Assembly: GCA_028868735.1 (NCBI GenBank)
Contig: JAGWTW010000023.1
Span: 1-40,629, forward strand
From: Hyphomicrobiales bacterium
GTDB lineage: Bacteria; Pseudomonadota; Alphaproteobacteria; Rhizobiales; Beijerinckiaceae
Reading direction: 5' to 3'
Length of the DNA: 40,629 bases
Shown here: piece by piece, positions 25,180 to 32,998 of the stretch
Numbering within the stretch: position 1 is the first letter of the stretch
Layout: the number at the start of each line of letters is the position of its first letter
Program-made: the position numbers and the translations under genes
The notes under the pieces: model-generated
Databases searched by the model: none
Seen by the model: the letters and a program-made list of their open reading frames with translations, nothing else
What the model was told of the DNA's origin: nothing

Positions 25180-26910
25180 ATGAGCGCGTCACAGGCGGCC
25201 GAAGGCCTGTCTATCGTCCTCACCGGTTCCGGCGGCGCCGGCGTGATGACGGCGGGCCAGACATTGCTCGAAGCGGCGACGAGTTGCGGTCTCTACGGGC
25301 TGATGACGCGTTCGACCGGCCCGCAGATTCGCGGCGGCGAAGCGGCGGCGATGCTGCGGCTCTCGACAAAGCCCGTGCAATGTCCGGACGACAAGTTCGA
25401 TATCCTGCTCGCGCTGGATTTCGAGAACGTGCAGCGGTTCGCCGCAGAATTGCCGCTCGACTCCAGAAGCGTCATCGTCGCCGATCCGTCGGCGGGCGAA
25501 ATGCCCGCGTTCCTGAAGGCGAGCGGCGCGCAGGTCGGCTATGTCGAGATGAAAAAGCTCGCAAAGACGGTTGCGGGCGGGCGCATATCGATGGTCGCGC
25601 TCGGCGCGCTCGCGCATGTCGTCGGCCTGCCGGAATCGGCGATCGTCGAGGCGGTCGCCGCATCGCTCGGGCGCAAGAAGCCGGAAGCGGTGAAGGCGAG
25701 CGAAGACGCCGTGCGGCTCGGCGCGGTCAACGCGCCCGCGCTCGCGGTTCCGAAACTGCGGATTTCGACCGCGCGTCCCGCCGGTCGCTGGTCGTTCACG
25801 GGCAACGAGGCGACGGGTTTCGGCGTGCTGAAGGGCGGCGTCAAATTCGTCGCCGGATATCCGATCACGCCGGCGACCGAAATCCTGGAATGGCTCGCAC
25901 ACACAATTCCGCAGTGCGGCGGCGAATTGTTGCAGGCCGAGGACGAACTTGCGTCCATCAACATGATCATCGGCGCGAGTTTCGGCGGCAAGCCGGCGAT
26001 GACGGCGACGGCCGGCCCCGGCCTGTCGCTGATGACGGAGGCGCTCGGCCTCGCGGTTGCATCCGAGACGCCTGTCGTCGTCGTCGACGTCATGCGATCC
26101 GGCCCCTCGACCGGCATCGCGACCAAATCCGAGCAGAGCGATCTCAACATCGCCGTCTACGGGCTGCACGGCGATGCGCCGCATGTCGTCGTCGCGCCGC
26201 TGTCGATCTCCGATTGCCTGTTTACGGCGCAATGGTCCGTTCATCTGGCGGAGTCGTTGCAGACGCCGGTCGTCATGCTGTCCGACCAATCGCTGGGGCA
26301 GGCGCGCGTCGTCGTCGACAGGCCACAGGACGTGACGTTCGACACGAAGCGCCTGACGCCGGTCGATCCGATCGAGGTTTACGAGCGCTACGCACTGACC
26401 GAGTCGGGCGTATCTCCGATGTCGCTGCCGGGCATGGCCGGCGGCCAGTACACCGCCGACGGCCTCACGCACAACGCCAGGGGTACGCCGTCGAGCCAGG
26501 CGCAGGACCATGTCGCGCAGATGGACAAGCGCAGGCGCAAGATCGATCGCTTCGACTTCGGCGAACACTGGGCCGAGATCGAGGGCGACGGCGATCTCGC
26601 GATCGTCACCTGGGGGTCGTCGACGGCGCCGGTGCGCGAGGCCGTGGCGCGCGCACGGGAAGAGGGAATAAGCGTCCGGATCATCGCGTTACGCTTGATC
26701 TCGCCGCCGCAACCGAAGCTGTTCGAAGCTGCCCTGAAAGGCGTGAGACGCGCGCTCGTGATCGAGCAGAGCCACAGCGGTCAGCTCTGGCGCTATCTGC
26801 GCGCGCATTACGACATGGCCGCCGAAATCGTTTCGATCCCACAGCCCGGCCCCTTGCCGATACGGCCGGGCGAGGCGCTCGCCTACATCAGGAAAGGGGC
26901 GCAGGCATGA
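25180..26910 (+). CDS. korA: 2-oxoglutarate:ferredoxin oxidoreductase, fused gamma-alpha subunit
   Basis: This 576-residue protein has an N-terminal gamma domain (TGSGGAGVMTAGQTLLEAA, about residues 12-30, to about 190) fused to the alpha domain (GYPITPATEILEWLAH near 228; GPSTGIATKSEQSD near 307). With KorB it oxidises 2-oxoglutarate to succinyl-CoA and reduces ferredoxin, supplying the low-potential electrons that benzoyl-CoA reductase needs. The ATG at 25180 follows GGAGG at eight bases. It is divergent from had, as expected for a coregulated electron-supply unit, and overlaps korB by four bases. Confidence 0.92.
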   Translation: MSASQAAEGLSIVLTGSGGAGVMTAGQTLLEAATSCGLYGLMTRSTGPQIRGGEAAAMLRLSTKPVQCPDDKFDILLALDFENVQRFAAELPLDSRSVIVADPSAGEMPAFLKASGAQVGYVEMKKLAKTVAGGRISMVALGALAHVVGLPESAIVEAVAASLGRKKPEAVKASEDAVRLGAVNAPALAVPKLRISTARPAGRWSFTGNEATGFGVLKGGVKFVAGYPITPATEILEWLAHTIPQCGGELLQAEDELASINMIIGASFGGKPAMTATAGPGLSLMTEALGLAVASETPVVVVDVMRSGPSTGIATKSEQSDLNIAVYGLHGDAPHVVVAPLSISDCLFTAQWSVHLAESLQTPVVMLSDQSLGQARVVVDRPQDVTFDTKRLTPVDPIEVYERYALTESGVSPMSLPGMAGGQYTADGLTHNARGTPSSQAQDHVAQMDKRRRKIDRFDFGEHWAEIEGDGDLAIVTWGSSTAPVREAVARAREEGISVRIIALRLISPPQPKLFEAALKGVRRALVIEQSHSGQLWRYLRAHYDMAAEIVSIPQPGPLPIRPGEALAYIRKGAQA

Positions 26911-27746
26911 ACATGATCCAGACGCAGCCGCACGCCTACAAGCCCGCCGACTACAAATCCGCCGTCAAACCCGTGTGGTGTCCGGGCTGCGGCGATCATT
27001 CCGTGCTCGTCTCGTTCCAGCGCGCGATGGCCGAACTCGCGCTGCCGCCCGAGCAAGTCGCGGTCGTCTCAGGCATCGGCTGCTCGTCGCGCCTGCCCGC
27101 CTACACGAATTGCTACGGTTTCCACGGCGTGCACGGACGCTCGCTCGCGCTCGCGACCGGCCTCAAGGTCGCGCGTCCAGATATCACCGTGATCGTCGCG
27201 AGCGGCGACGGCGACGGCTTTTCGATCGGCGGCAATCATTTCCTGCACGCCTGCCGCCGCAACGTCGACCTCACCTACATCGTCATGGACAACCGCATCT
27301 ACGGCATGACCAAGGGCCAGCCGTCGCCGACGACGGAGCCCGACTGGGACACCGCGATCTCGCCCGGCGGCACGGGCGTGAGCCCGTTCAACCCGCTCGT
27401 CATCGCGCTCGCCTCCGGCGCCAATTTCATCGCGCGCGGATTCACCGGCGACGTCGGTTCCTGCGCGCGCCTGATCGTGGAAGCGGTGCGCACCCCGGGG
27501 TTTTCCTTCGTGCAATTGCTGAGCCCGTGCGTGACCTTCCGCGACGACCAGCAGAAGGAGTGGAAGAAGGTCACGCATGAGGCCATGGTTCCCGAAACCG
27601 ACGACCCCGGCCGCGCCGCGCGGCGCCTGATGAGCGACGACGGTTTCAATCTCGGCATTCTCTTTCGCGGCCATCGCGCGCCCTATCAGCCGAAGCCTCT
27701 TGCCGATCTCGACGTCGCGCGCCTCGAAGCGGAGTTCGCCCTATGA
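26907..27746 (+). CDS. korB: 2-oxoglutarate:ferredoxin oxidoreductase, beta subunit
   Basis: This 279-residue subunit binds thiamine diphosphate and a [4Fe-4S] cluster. WCPGCGDHSVL (residues 24-34), SGIGCSS and a later Cys in LLSPCVTF are cluster or cofactor positions; SGDGDGFSIGGNHFLHACRR followed by IVMDN is the thiamine diphosphate motif. The start overlaps the korA stop (ATGA), and the stop overlaps the next start in the same way, so three genes are translationally coupled. Confidence 0.93.
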   Translation: MNMIQTQPHAYKPADYKSAVKPVWCPGCGDHSVLVSFQRAMAELALPPEQVAVVSGIGCSSRLPAYTNCYGFHGVHGRSLALATGLKVARPDITVIVASGDGDGFSIGGNHFLHACRRNVDLTYIVMDNRIYGMTKGQPSPTTEPDWDTAISPGGTGVSPFNPLVIALASGANFIARGFTGDVGSCARLIVEAVRTPGFSFVQLLSPCVTFRDDQQKEWKKVTHEAMVPETDDPGRAARRLMSDDGFNLGILFRGHRAPYQPKPLADLDVARLEAEFAL

Positions 27747-28279
27747 AGAGTCTCGACAAGCCGGGCTCTGCCCCCACGTTCGACAGCGTCGCGGAATTTT
27801 TCGCGCAGGCGCTTGCGATCGAGATCGAGGCGTGGGAGCGTTACGGCGAACTCGCCGACCAGATGGAGACGCACAACAATCACGTCATCGCCGATATCTT
27901 TCGAAAGATGGCGCACATCGAAGGCATGCACCGCGACGAGATAAAGCGACGCGCCGGCGATGCGCTCGTCGGCGGCAGACCGGCGAGCTTTTCCTGGCTC
28001 GCGCCTGAAGGACCGGAAGCGATCGATCTCGGCGACGTCCATTACAAGATGACGCCGCGCCAGGCGTTGATGCTCGCACGCCACAACGAAGAACGCGCGA
28101 CGCGCTATTTCGAGGCGATCGCCGAGGCGGCGACCGATCCGGAAATCAAGGCTTTCGCCCAGATCATGGCCGAGGACGAACGCCACCATGTCGTGCTCGT
28201 CGATCAATGGCTCGACAAATTCGATCCGGACGATCCGGATTGGGCGGAAGATCTCGATCCGCCGGTCATATCGGAATAG
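27743..28279 (+). CDS. Ferritin-like/rubrerythrin-type diiron protein
   Basis: This 178-residue all-helical protein has a ferritin-like diiron pattern: glutamates at 27/29, E60-x2-H63 (HIEGMH), E116/E117 in HNEERATRYF, and an acidic-His segment AEDERHH at 143-149. It lacks the C-terminal rubredoxin domain of classical rubrerythrin. It starts inside the korB stop codon (ATGA), so its expression is tied to KorAB. Removal of peroxide or oxygen to protect oxygen-sensitive KorAB and benzoyl-CoA reductase is the most likely role, by analogy with rubrerythrins in anaerobes; no direct proof is visible. Confidence 0.8.
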   Translation: MKSLDKPGSAPTFDSVAEFFAQALAIEIEAWERYGELADQMETHNNHVIADIFRKMAHIEGMHRDEIKRRAGDALVGGRPASFSWLAPEGPEAIDLGDVHYKMTPRQALMLARHNEERATRYFEAIAEAATDPEIKAFAQIMAEDERHHVVLVDQWLDKFDPDDPDWAEDLDPPVISE

Positions 28280-28298
28280 TCGGATAACGACCGCTTTC

Positions 28299-28386
28299 CG
28301 TCATCGCGAGGAGCGAAGCGACGTGGCGATCCATCCATGCGGATAGCTTCGGTAGATGAATTGCTTCGCTTCGCTCGCAATGACGG
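28299..28386. repeat. Dispersed palindromic intergenic repeat
   Basis: The element begins CGTCATCGCGAGGAGCGAAG and ends GCTTCGCTCGCAATGACG, its imperfect reverse complement, separated by about 45 bases containing GGCGATCCATC and GAATTGCTTCG. This mosaic palindrome is a widespread intergenic repeat in alphaproteobacteria. It sits between the convergent ferritin-like and Rrf2 genes and could fold into a long hairpin that ends transcription from both sides. Confidence 0.75.
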
Positions 28387-28445
28387 CTCTGCGCCGATAG
28401 CGGGTCCTCGGTCGCGTAGCTCGACCATCGGGCCCTGGATGGCGG

Positions 28446-28901
28446 CTAACCCGCCACCGCCGGGCGCGCAGCGCGGCCGGCTGCGCGTTCGCTGCGGCGG
28501 CGGTCGTTTTCGATGATCTTGAGCAGGGACGTAATCGACACGGAGCGAAGCGTCGTCACCGCGATGTCGTCGATGTCGGTCAGAACCCTGTGCAGCGCGC
28601 GCCCCTCCTCGTTGTCATCGGCGATCGAGGCGTCGAGGTCGGGCGAGGGATCCTCGAACAATTCGACGATATCGAGCAGCGTGACACGCTTCGGGTTGCC
28701 GCAGAACCGATAGCCGCCGCCCGGCCCGCGCACGGATTCGATCAGGCGCGCGCGCACCAGCGTGCGCAGCACCTTGGCGAGATGATTCAGGGATATGTTG
28801 TATTTCTCTGCGATTTCGCCCGCGGATATCTGCTCTTCGGCGTGAGCCGCGAGCTCCAGCACCGCATACAACCCGCAGATGGTCGCCTTCTGCAGCTTCA
28901 T
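28446..28901 (-). CDS. Rrf2-family transcriptional regulator (BadM-like)
   Basis: This 151-residue Rrf2 protein has the winged helix with QISAGEIAEKYNISLNHLAK (about residues 24-43) and the wing RGPGGGYRF (58-66). Only Cys 9 and Cys 67 are present; the Cys triad that binds a cluster in IscR, NsrR or RirA is absent, so it is unlikely to be a classical Fe-S sensor. In Rhodopseudomonas palustris the Rrf2 protein BadM represses the benzoyl-CoA reductase operon, so the location beside bcr and kor genes suggests the same job. It is the last gene of a minus-strand run that begins with the tandem GNAT; the 102-base gap to the previous gene allows its own promoter. Confidence 0.85.
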   Translation of the reverse strand: MKLQKATICGLYAVLELAAHAEEQISAGEIAEKYNISLNHLAKVLRTLVRARLIESVRGPGGGYRFCGNPKRVTLLDIVELFEDPSPDLDASIADDNEEGRALHRVLTDIDDIAVTTLRSVSITSLLKIIENDRRRSERAAGRAARPAVAG

Positions 28902-29003
28902 CTCGACGCGATCGTCCCCGTTTGACTTCTGGCCACATATGGCGCCTCGGGACCGCCGACGCCAGCGCGCGCCGCCGTCGGCACAGGTTTTCCCGAGCGA
29001 ATT

Positions 29004-29477
29004 TCAGCCGATTTCCTTCTCCATCTGGATATAGCGGCCGAAGATCATGCCCTGACTGCGGAAGAAGGCGAGCACGAGTTCGGAATCCCGCTCGATGAGG
29101 GTCGAAACTTTCTCCACGCCAGCGTCTTGAAAAATCTTGCAGATTTCGTCGAACAGACGCGTGCCGACATTGGTCACGCGGATTTGCGGGTCGACGGCGA
29201 CAGCGAAAATCCAGCCGCGCGGCTCCGCGCCGAATTCAAAGGCGCGGATTTCGCCGGTTATGAAGCCGACGACGCGGCCGCTTGCGGCCGCGACGAGAAA
29301 GGCGCGCTCGGGCGAGCCGGGATCGGAAAAGCGCGCGAGCTTGTCGCGCCAGAAGTCTGGTTTCGAATGACCGGTGGTCGTCGCATCGAGCGCGACGATC
29401 GCGGATAGATCGGCCGCCTGCGCACGCCTGACAACGACCTCCGTCGCCGGCTTGTTGGTTTTCGCCCCGCTGGTCAT
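29004..29477 (-). CDS. GNAT-family N-acetyltransferase
   Basis: This 157-residue GNAT protein has the central strand FITGEIRAFEFG, the segment WIFAVAVDPQIRVTNVGTRL at the acetyl-CoA-binding motif A (normally RxxGxG/A), and a C-terminal strand pair ending SQGMIFGRYIQMEKE. The substrate is unknown. It lies between the hemerythrin and Rrf2 genes. GNAT enzymes acetylate aromatic acyl-CoA ligases in R. palustris, so a regulatory acetylation role is possible but not shown. Confidence 0.8.
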   Translation of the reverse strand: MTSGAKTNKPATEVVVRRAQAADLSAIVALDATTTGHSKPDFWRDKLARFSDPGSPERAFLVAAASGRVVGFITGEIRAFEFGAEPRGWIFAVAVDPQIRVTNVGTRLFDEICKIFQDAGVEKVSTLIERDSELVLAFFRSQGMIFGRYIQMEKEIG

Positions 29478-29550
29478 TTCCGCCCCATCCCGATGGCCCC
29501 GTCCGGCGTCATCATAAGTCTTTCGTCGCGTTTGCGGGAGCCGCCCGTCC

Positions 29551-30039
29551 TCACAGGTCGTGTCGCGCGCTCAGTTCGGCGTCGACCTCCTGCGTCAACG
29601 CGCCTTCGAGCGCCGGCAGCAGCGCGCGCTCTTCCTTCTCGATGTGGGATTGCAGCCGTTCCGACAATTCGCCGCACAAGCTGCGCAACCGCCGCCAGGC
29701 AACGGCTGCGCTGTCTTCGCGCAAGTCGCCGATCGTCGTCTCGATTTCGTCGAAAAGGCTGTAGAGCGCCAGATGTTCCTCTGTCAGGAGTTCGGCGAGA
29801 TCGCCTTCGCCGCATTGCATGAGATACGGAAAGAGCACCCGCTCCTCGAATTCGAAATGCGCCGTTATCTCGCCGCGCAGCGCCGATGCGAGGCGCCGCG
29901 CGACCGCCGCGGTTTCCCCGTCGCCGGGCGACGGCGGCGCGGCGCGGCGGACGATCAGCCGCTCGACCTCGCTCATGAGCGCGATCGACGCCATGTGTTC
30001 GTCATGAAGGATGCGCGACGCCGAGAATTGAAAGCTCAT
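29551..30039 (-). CDS. Hemerythrin-like oxygen-binding protein
   Basis: This 162-residue four-helix protein has the hemerythrin iron-ligand pattern: H12 (LHDEH), H61-x3-E65 (HFEFEE), H89 (TEEHLALYSLF) and H132-x3-E136 (HIEKEE). Such single-domain proteins bind O2 or nitric oxide at a diiron site. GGGAG six bases before the ATG supports the start. It is 24 bases after the tandem-GNAT stop. In the context of an oxygen-sensitive pathway it may scavenge or sense oxygen. Confidence 0.85.
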   Translation of the reverse strand: MSFQFSASRILHDEHMASIALMSEVERLIVRRAAPPSPGDGETAAVARRLASALRGEITAHFEFEERVLFPYLMQCGEGDLAELLTEEHLALYSLFDEIETTIGDLREDSAAVAWRRLRSLCGELSERLQSHIEKEERALLPALEGALTQEVDAELSARHDL

Positions 30040-30063
30040 GGCGGTCTCCCGGGCCCAGCGAGG

Positions 30064-31014
30064 TCAGAGTTGCAGCGCGAGCGTCATATTCTGCGTCGGG
30101 CGGAACCCCATGCGGTCGAGAAAAGCGAGCAGCTCAGCATTGTTCCATTCGACGACGGTGCGTATCCTGTCGACGCGCAGATTGGCGAGCTGACGCAGAA
30201 GCTGCGAGACCAGAACGGCGCCGACGCTCTGGCCTGAAAATTCACGATCGACGCCGATCGTGTCCAGCACCGCTTCGATGTCGGCTTGCCCGAACTCGCC
30301 GTAGTCGACGCGCGCCATCACGAATCCGGCCGGCGTGTTCTCGATTTCGGCGACCATCGACATGCGCACGCCGTTCCTGCGCAGAACGTCATTGACCTTG
30401 CGTTTGAAATAGCTGGAGCGGTCGCGGCCGGTTATGTCACGGTCGATGCCGATGATGGAGGGAAGATCGCGCTCGGTGAGCGTGCGTACCTCGACCCTGT
30501 CTTCCGACAGATCCTGCCCGTCCGTCTCGGCTTCGCCGGGTCGAAATTCGCCCGGCTGCTTGGCGCAGCTTCGCCCGAGTACGAGCCGCGAGCCGAGCCG
30601 GAACCCCGCCTGCCCGAGGAAATGCATGAGCGTTTCGTTCGGCCACGCGACCTGCGTGCGGATCGCATGCGCGCCGCGGCCGCGCGCGGCGGTCTGCAAT
30701 TCCTTGAGCAGCGCATGCGCGCCGCCGTGATTGCGCACGGTGCGATCAACCCCGATCGCATCGAGTACGGCGAAGGGATGGCGTCCGCCGAATTCGCCGT
30801 CGAGCATGTGCGCGAGCGCGAAACCCTGGATCATGCCGTTCTCGACATAAGCGAGCGAGATGAAGCCCGCCGGTTCGGCGAGACTGACCGCGAGACGATT
30901 TTCGAAGAAGCCGCGGCGCGAGCGGCCGGCAATGGCGGTATCGATCTCGACCACGCGATCGAGATCGGACTTGCTGAGGCGGCGGATTTCTCCCAGAGTC
31001 TCCGTGATGGACAT
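30064..31014 (-). CDS. Tandem GNAT-domain acetyltransferase-like protein
   Basis: This 316-residue protein contains two GNAT repeats, about residues 8-150 and 172-316. They align with each other: RRLSKSDLDRVVEIDTAIAG matches RTLTERDLPSIIGIDRDITG, and VLDAIGVDRTVRNHGGAHAL matches VLDTIGVDREFSGQSVGAVL. The acetyl-CoA motif is degenerate in the first repeat. It is the first gene of the GNAT-hemerythrin-GNAT-Rrf2 run. The TRGTA-N6-TACYA element lies 39 bases upstream. The substrate is unknown; acting on proteins or acyl-CoA ligases would be speculation. Confidence 0.82.
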   Translation of the reverse strand: MSITETLGEIRRLSKSDLDRVVEIDTAIAGRSRRGFFENRLAVSLAEPAGFISLAYVENGMIQGFALAHMLDGEFGGRHPFAVLDAIGVDRTVRNHGGAHALLKELQTAARGRGAHAIRTQVAWPNETLMHFLGQAGFRLGSRLVLGRSCAKQPGEFRPGEAETDGQDLSEDRVEVRTLTERDLPSIIGIDRDITGRDRSSYFKRKVNDVLRRNGVRMSMVAEIENTPAGFVMARVDYGEFGQADIEAVLDTIGVDREFSGQSVGAVLVSQLLRQLANLRVDRIRTVVEWNNAELLAFLDRMGFRPTQNMTLALQL

Positions 31015-31052
31015 GGCGGCCTGTCTCCCCGTCCGCAGCGTTTGATATATTC

Positions 31053-31068
31053 TGGTACCCGTATACTA
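31053..31068. promoter_or_regulatory. TRGTA-N6-TACYA element upstream of the tandem-GNAT operon
   Basis: TGGTA-CCCGTA-TACTA lies 39 bases upstream of the tandem-GNAT start (31014), in an AT-rich block (31041-31075) that stands out from its GC-rich surroundings. Read on the minus strand it is TAGTA-N6-TACCA, exactly the arms found at 25055-25070, with GTAA preceding and TTAGTAT shared. Autoregulation by the Rrf2 protein encoded at the end of this run is the proposal. Confidence 0.55.
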
Positions 31069-31200
31069 AATTACCCGCGCATCGCTGACAAGCGACGACG
31101 CGTGCGCCGGGACGTCGCAGGGGCCGCTCGCCGAGCGCGCGCGCCGGCCGGTGCGAGGAACAAGGCGTCGCGAGACGCCGCATCCGACGGGCGGCCGCTC

Positions 31201-31547
31201 ATGCGACTTCTGGTGTTGTCCCTCGCGATCGCGACGGCCTTGTGCCTGCCGGCGAGCATGGCGCTTTTTTTGCCGGCGGGCGGCGTTACGCCGCTTGCCT
31301 GACGCTGGGCGTCGCCGAGCCGCTGACGGCGGCGGCCGTCGCCTGCGCGTGGGCGCTCAATCCCGACCCCGGCACGAACGCCGCCGCGATGGGCCTGTGG
31401 TGCGCCTATGCGGCGCTGGGCGGCCTTGTCCTTGCAAGCGCGCGCCGACCGCGCTTGCAGGCCCCCTGTTTTGCGGCCGGACTGGCGGTCTGCGCCGCCG
31501 TGGCGGCATTCGAACTCTATCTCGTCGTCGGGTTCAGGATCTTTTGA
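31201..31547 (+). pseudogene. Small membrane protein with a frameshift in a T7 run
   Basis: Two overlapping frames read as one hydrophobic protein of about 115 residues if a T is added to the seven-T run at 31265-31271. The first frame gives a signal-like helix MRLLVLSLAIATALCLPASM and stops at 31302. The second carries three hydrophobic segments (LTAAAVACAWAL, MGLWCAYAALGGLVLA, AVAAFELYLVVGF) and stops at 31547. No strong ribosome site precedes either frame. It could be a decayed gene, a sequencing error in a homopolymer, or a shorter gene from the GTG at 31242. Function unknown. Confidence 0.5.
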
Positions 31548-31580
31548 CCCATCGCGCGCGGCTGGCCGGCGGCGCGGGGC

Positions 31581-32825
31581 TCAGGGCCGGTCCGCCAGTT
31601 CGAGCGCCGTCTGAAGCAGCACGTCGGCGCCGCCCTGCGCCCATTCCCGTGTGATGTCCTCGGCTTCGTTGTGGCTGATCCCGTCCTTGCAGGGCACGAA
31701 GATCATCGCGGTCGGGCAGACCTTCGCCATATGGAAAGAATCGTGGCCCGCGCCGGAGACGATGTCGCGGCCCCTCAGACCGAGCGCCTGCGTCTCGGCG
31801 CGGATCACGTCGAGCACGCCGGGGTCGAACGGCACGGGCGGATTGAACGAAACATCGACCAGCCCTCCCTCGAGCCGCGCGGCGTCGCGGCAGGCCGCGA
31901 AGGCCGCGCGTACTTCGGCGTCCATCCTGTCGAGCGTCGGTCCGTCGGGATGACGGATGTCGATCGTGAACCGCACTTCGGCCGGGATGATGTTGCGCGA
32001 GTTGGGCGCAACCTGCATTTCGCCGACCGTCGCGACGCCCGCAGGCCCGTGCGCACGGCCGATCGCATGCACGCGCGCGATCATGGCGACCGCGCCCGCC
32101 ATGGCGTCGCGCCGCGCCGGCATCGGCGTCGAGCCCGCATGGCTGCCGAAGCCTGTGTAGATCACGTCGTACCAGCGATGGCCCTGACCGACCGCGACGA
32201 AGCCGATGTCGAAGCCCTCGGCCTCCAGGATCGGCCCCTGCTCGATATGCAGTTCAACGAAGGCCGCGACTTTGCGCCCGCCCACCGGCGCGGAACAGTC
32301 GAGCCCCATCGCCTTCAATTCGTCGCCGAATTTCTTGCCCGCGGAGTCTGTCGCCGCCAAAGCCTTTTCCACCGTCAGGGCGCCGGCGAACACGCCGGAA
32401 GCCAGCATGGCCGGCGCGAAGCGGCAGCCTTCCTCGTTGGTCCAGTTGACGAGTTCGATCGGGCGGCGCGTCCGGACTCCGGACTCTTTCAAAACGCGCA
32501 TCACCTCGAGCGCGGCGAGCACGCCGAGCACGCCGTCGAACTTGCCGCCTGTCGGCTGCGTGTCGAGATGCGAGCCGATCATGACCGGGGGCAGATGCTC
32601 GTCCGTCCCCGCGCGGCGCGCGAACATCGAGCCGAGTTCATCGACGCTGACGACGCATCCCGCCTCCTCGCACCAGCGCTTGAACAAAGCGCGGCCCCGG
32701 GCGTCCTCCGGCGTCAGCGCCTGCCGGTTGCAGCCGCCGGCCGGCGTGCCGCCGATCTCGGCCATCTCCATGAGCGAGTCCCAGAGGCGGTCGGAATTGA
32801 TGCGAAGATTGGGAATGGAGGGCAT
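31581..32825 (-). CDS. M20-family Zn-dependent amidohydrolase (N-carbamoyl amino acid hydrolase/allantoate amidohydrolase type)
   Basis: This 414-residue protein carries the binuclear-metal motifs of the hydantoinase/carbamoylase branch of family M20: GSHLDTQPTGGKFDGVLGVL, NEEGCRFAPAML, ELHIEQGP, GAGHDSFHMA and the C-terminal DGISHNEAE. Members cleave N-carbamoyl amino acids, ureidopropionate or allantoate, so the substrate class is an N-carbamoyl or ureido acid. The start at 32825 fits family length, though the ribosome site is weak. It follows the hmgA-fahA pair by 173 bases on the same strand; no functional link to homogentisate is evident. Confidence 0.85.
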   Translation of the reverse strand: MPSIPNLRINSDRLWDSLMEMAEIGGTPAGGCNRQALTPEDARGRALFKRWCEEAGCVVSVDELGSMFARRAGTDEHLPPVMIGSHLDTQPTGGKFDGVLGVLAALEVMRVLKESGVRTRRPIELVNWTNEEGCRFAPAMLASGVFAGALTVEKALAATDSAGKKFGDELKAMGLDCSAPVGGRKVAAFVELHIEQGPILEAEGFDIGFVAVGQGHRWYDVIYTGFGSHAGSTPMPARRDAMAGAVAMIARVHAIGRAHGPAGVATVGEMQVAPNSRNIIPAEVRFTIDIRHPDGPTLDRMDAEVRAAFAACRDAARLEGGLVDVSFNPPVPFDPGVLDVIRAETQALGLRGRDIVSGAGHDSFHMAKVCPTAMIFVPCKDGISHNEAEDITREWAQGGADVLLQTALELADRP

Positions 32826-32998
32826 GGCGCAATCCGGTTTCGACAACAGGCGCCAGAGCGCAACGCGATCACAGCGGATCGCGCGATGCGCTCTGTCTCC
32901 TGGTCTTGAATGCATATCCTTTTCGCAAAAGCCTTCAACTCCCGCGGGATATGCTCTCGCCGCACAAGCGTTTCCGGCACGAAGCGCCGGGAGCGATC

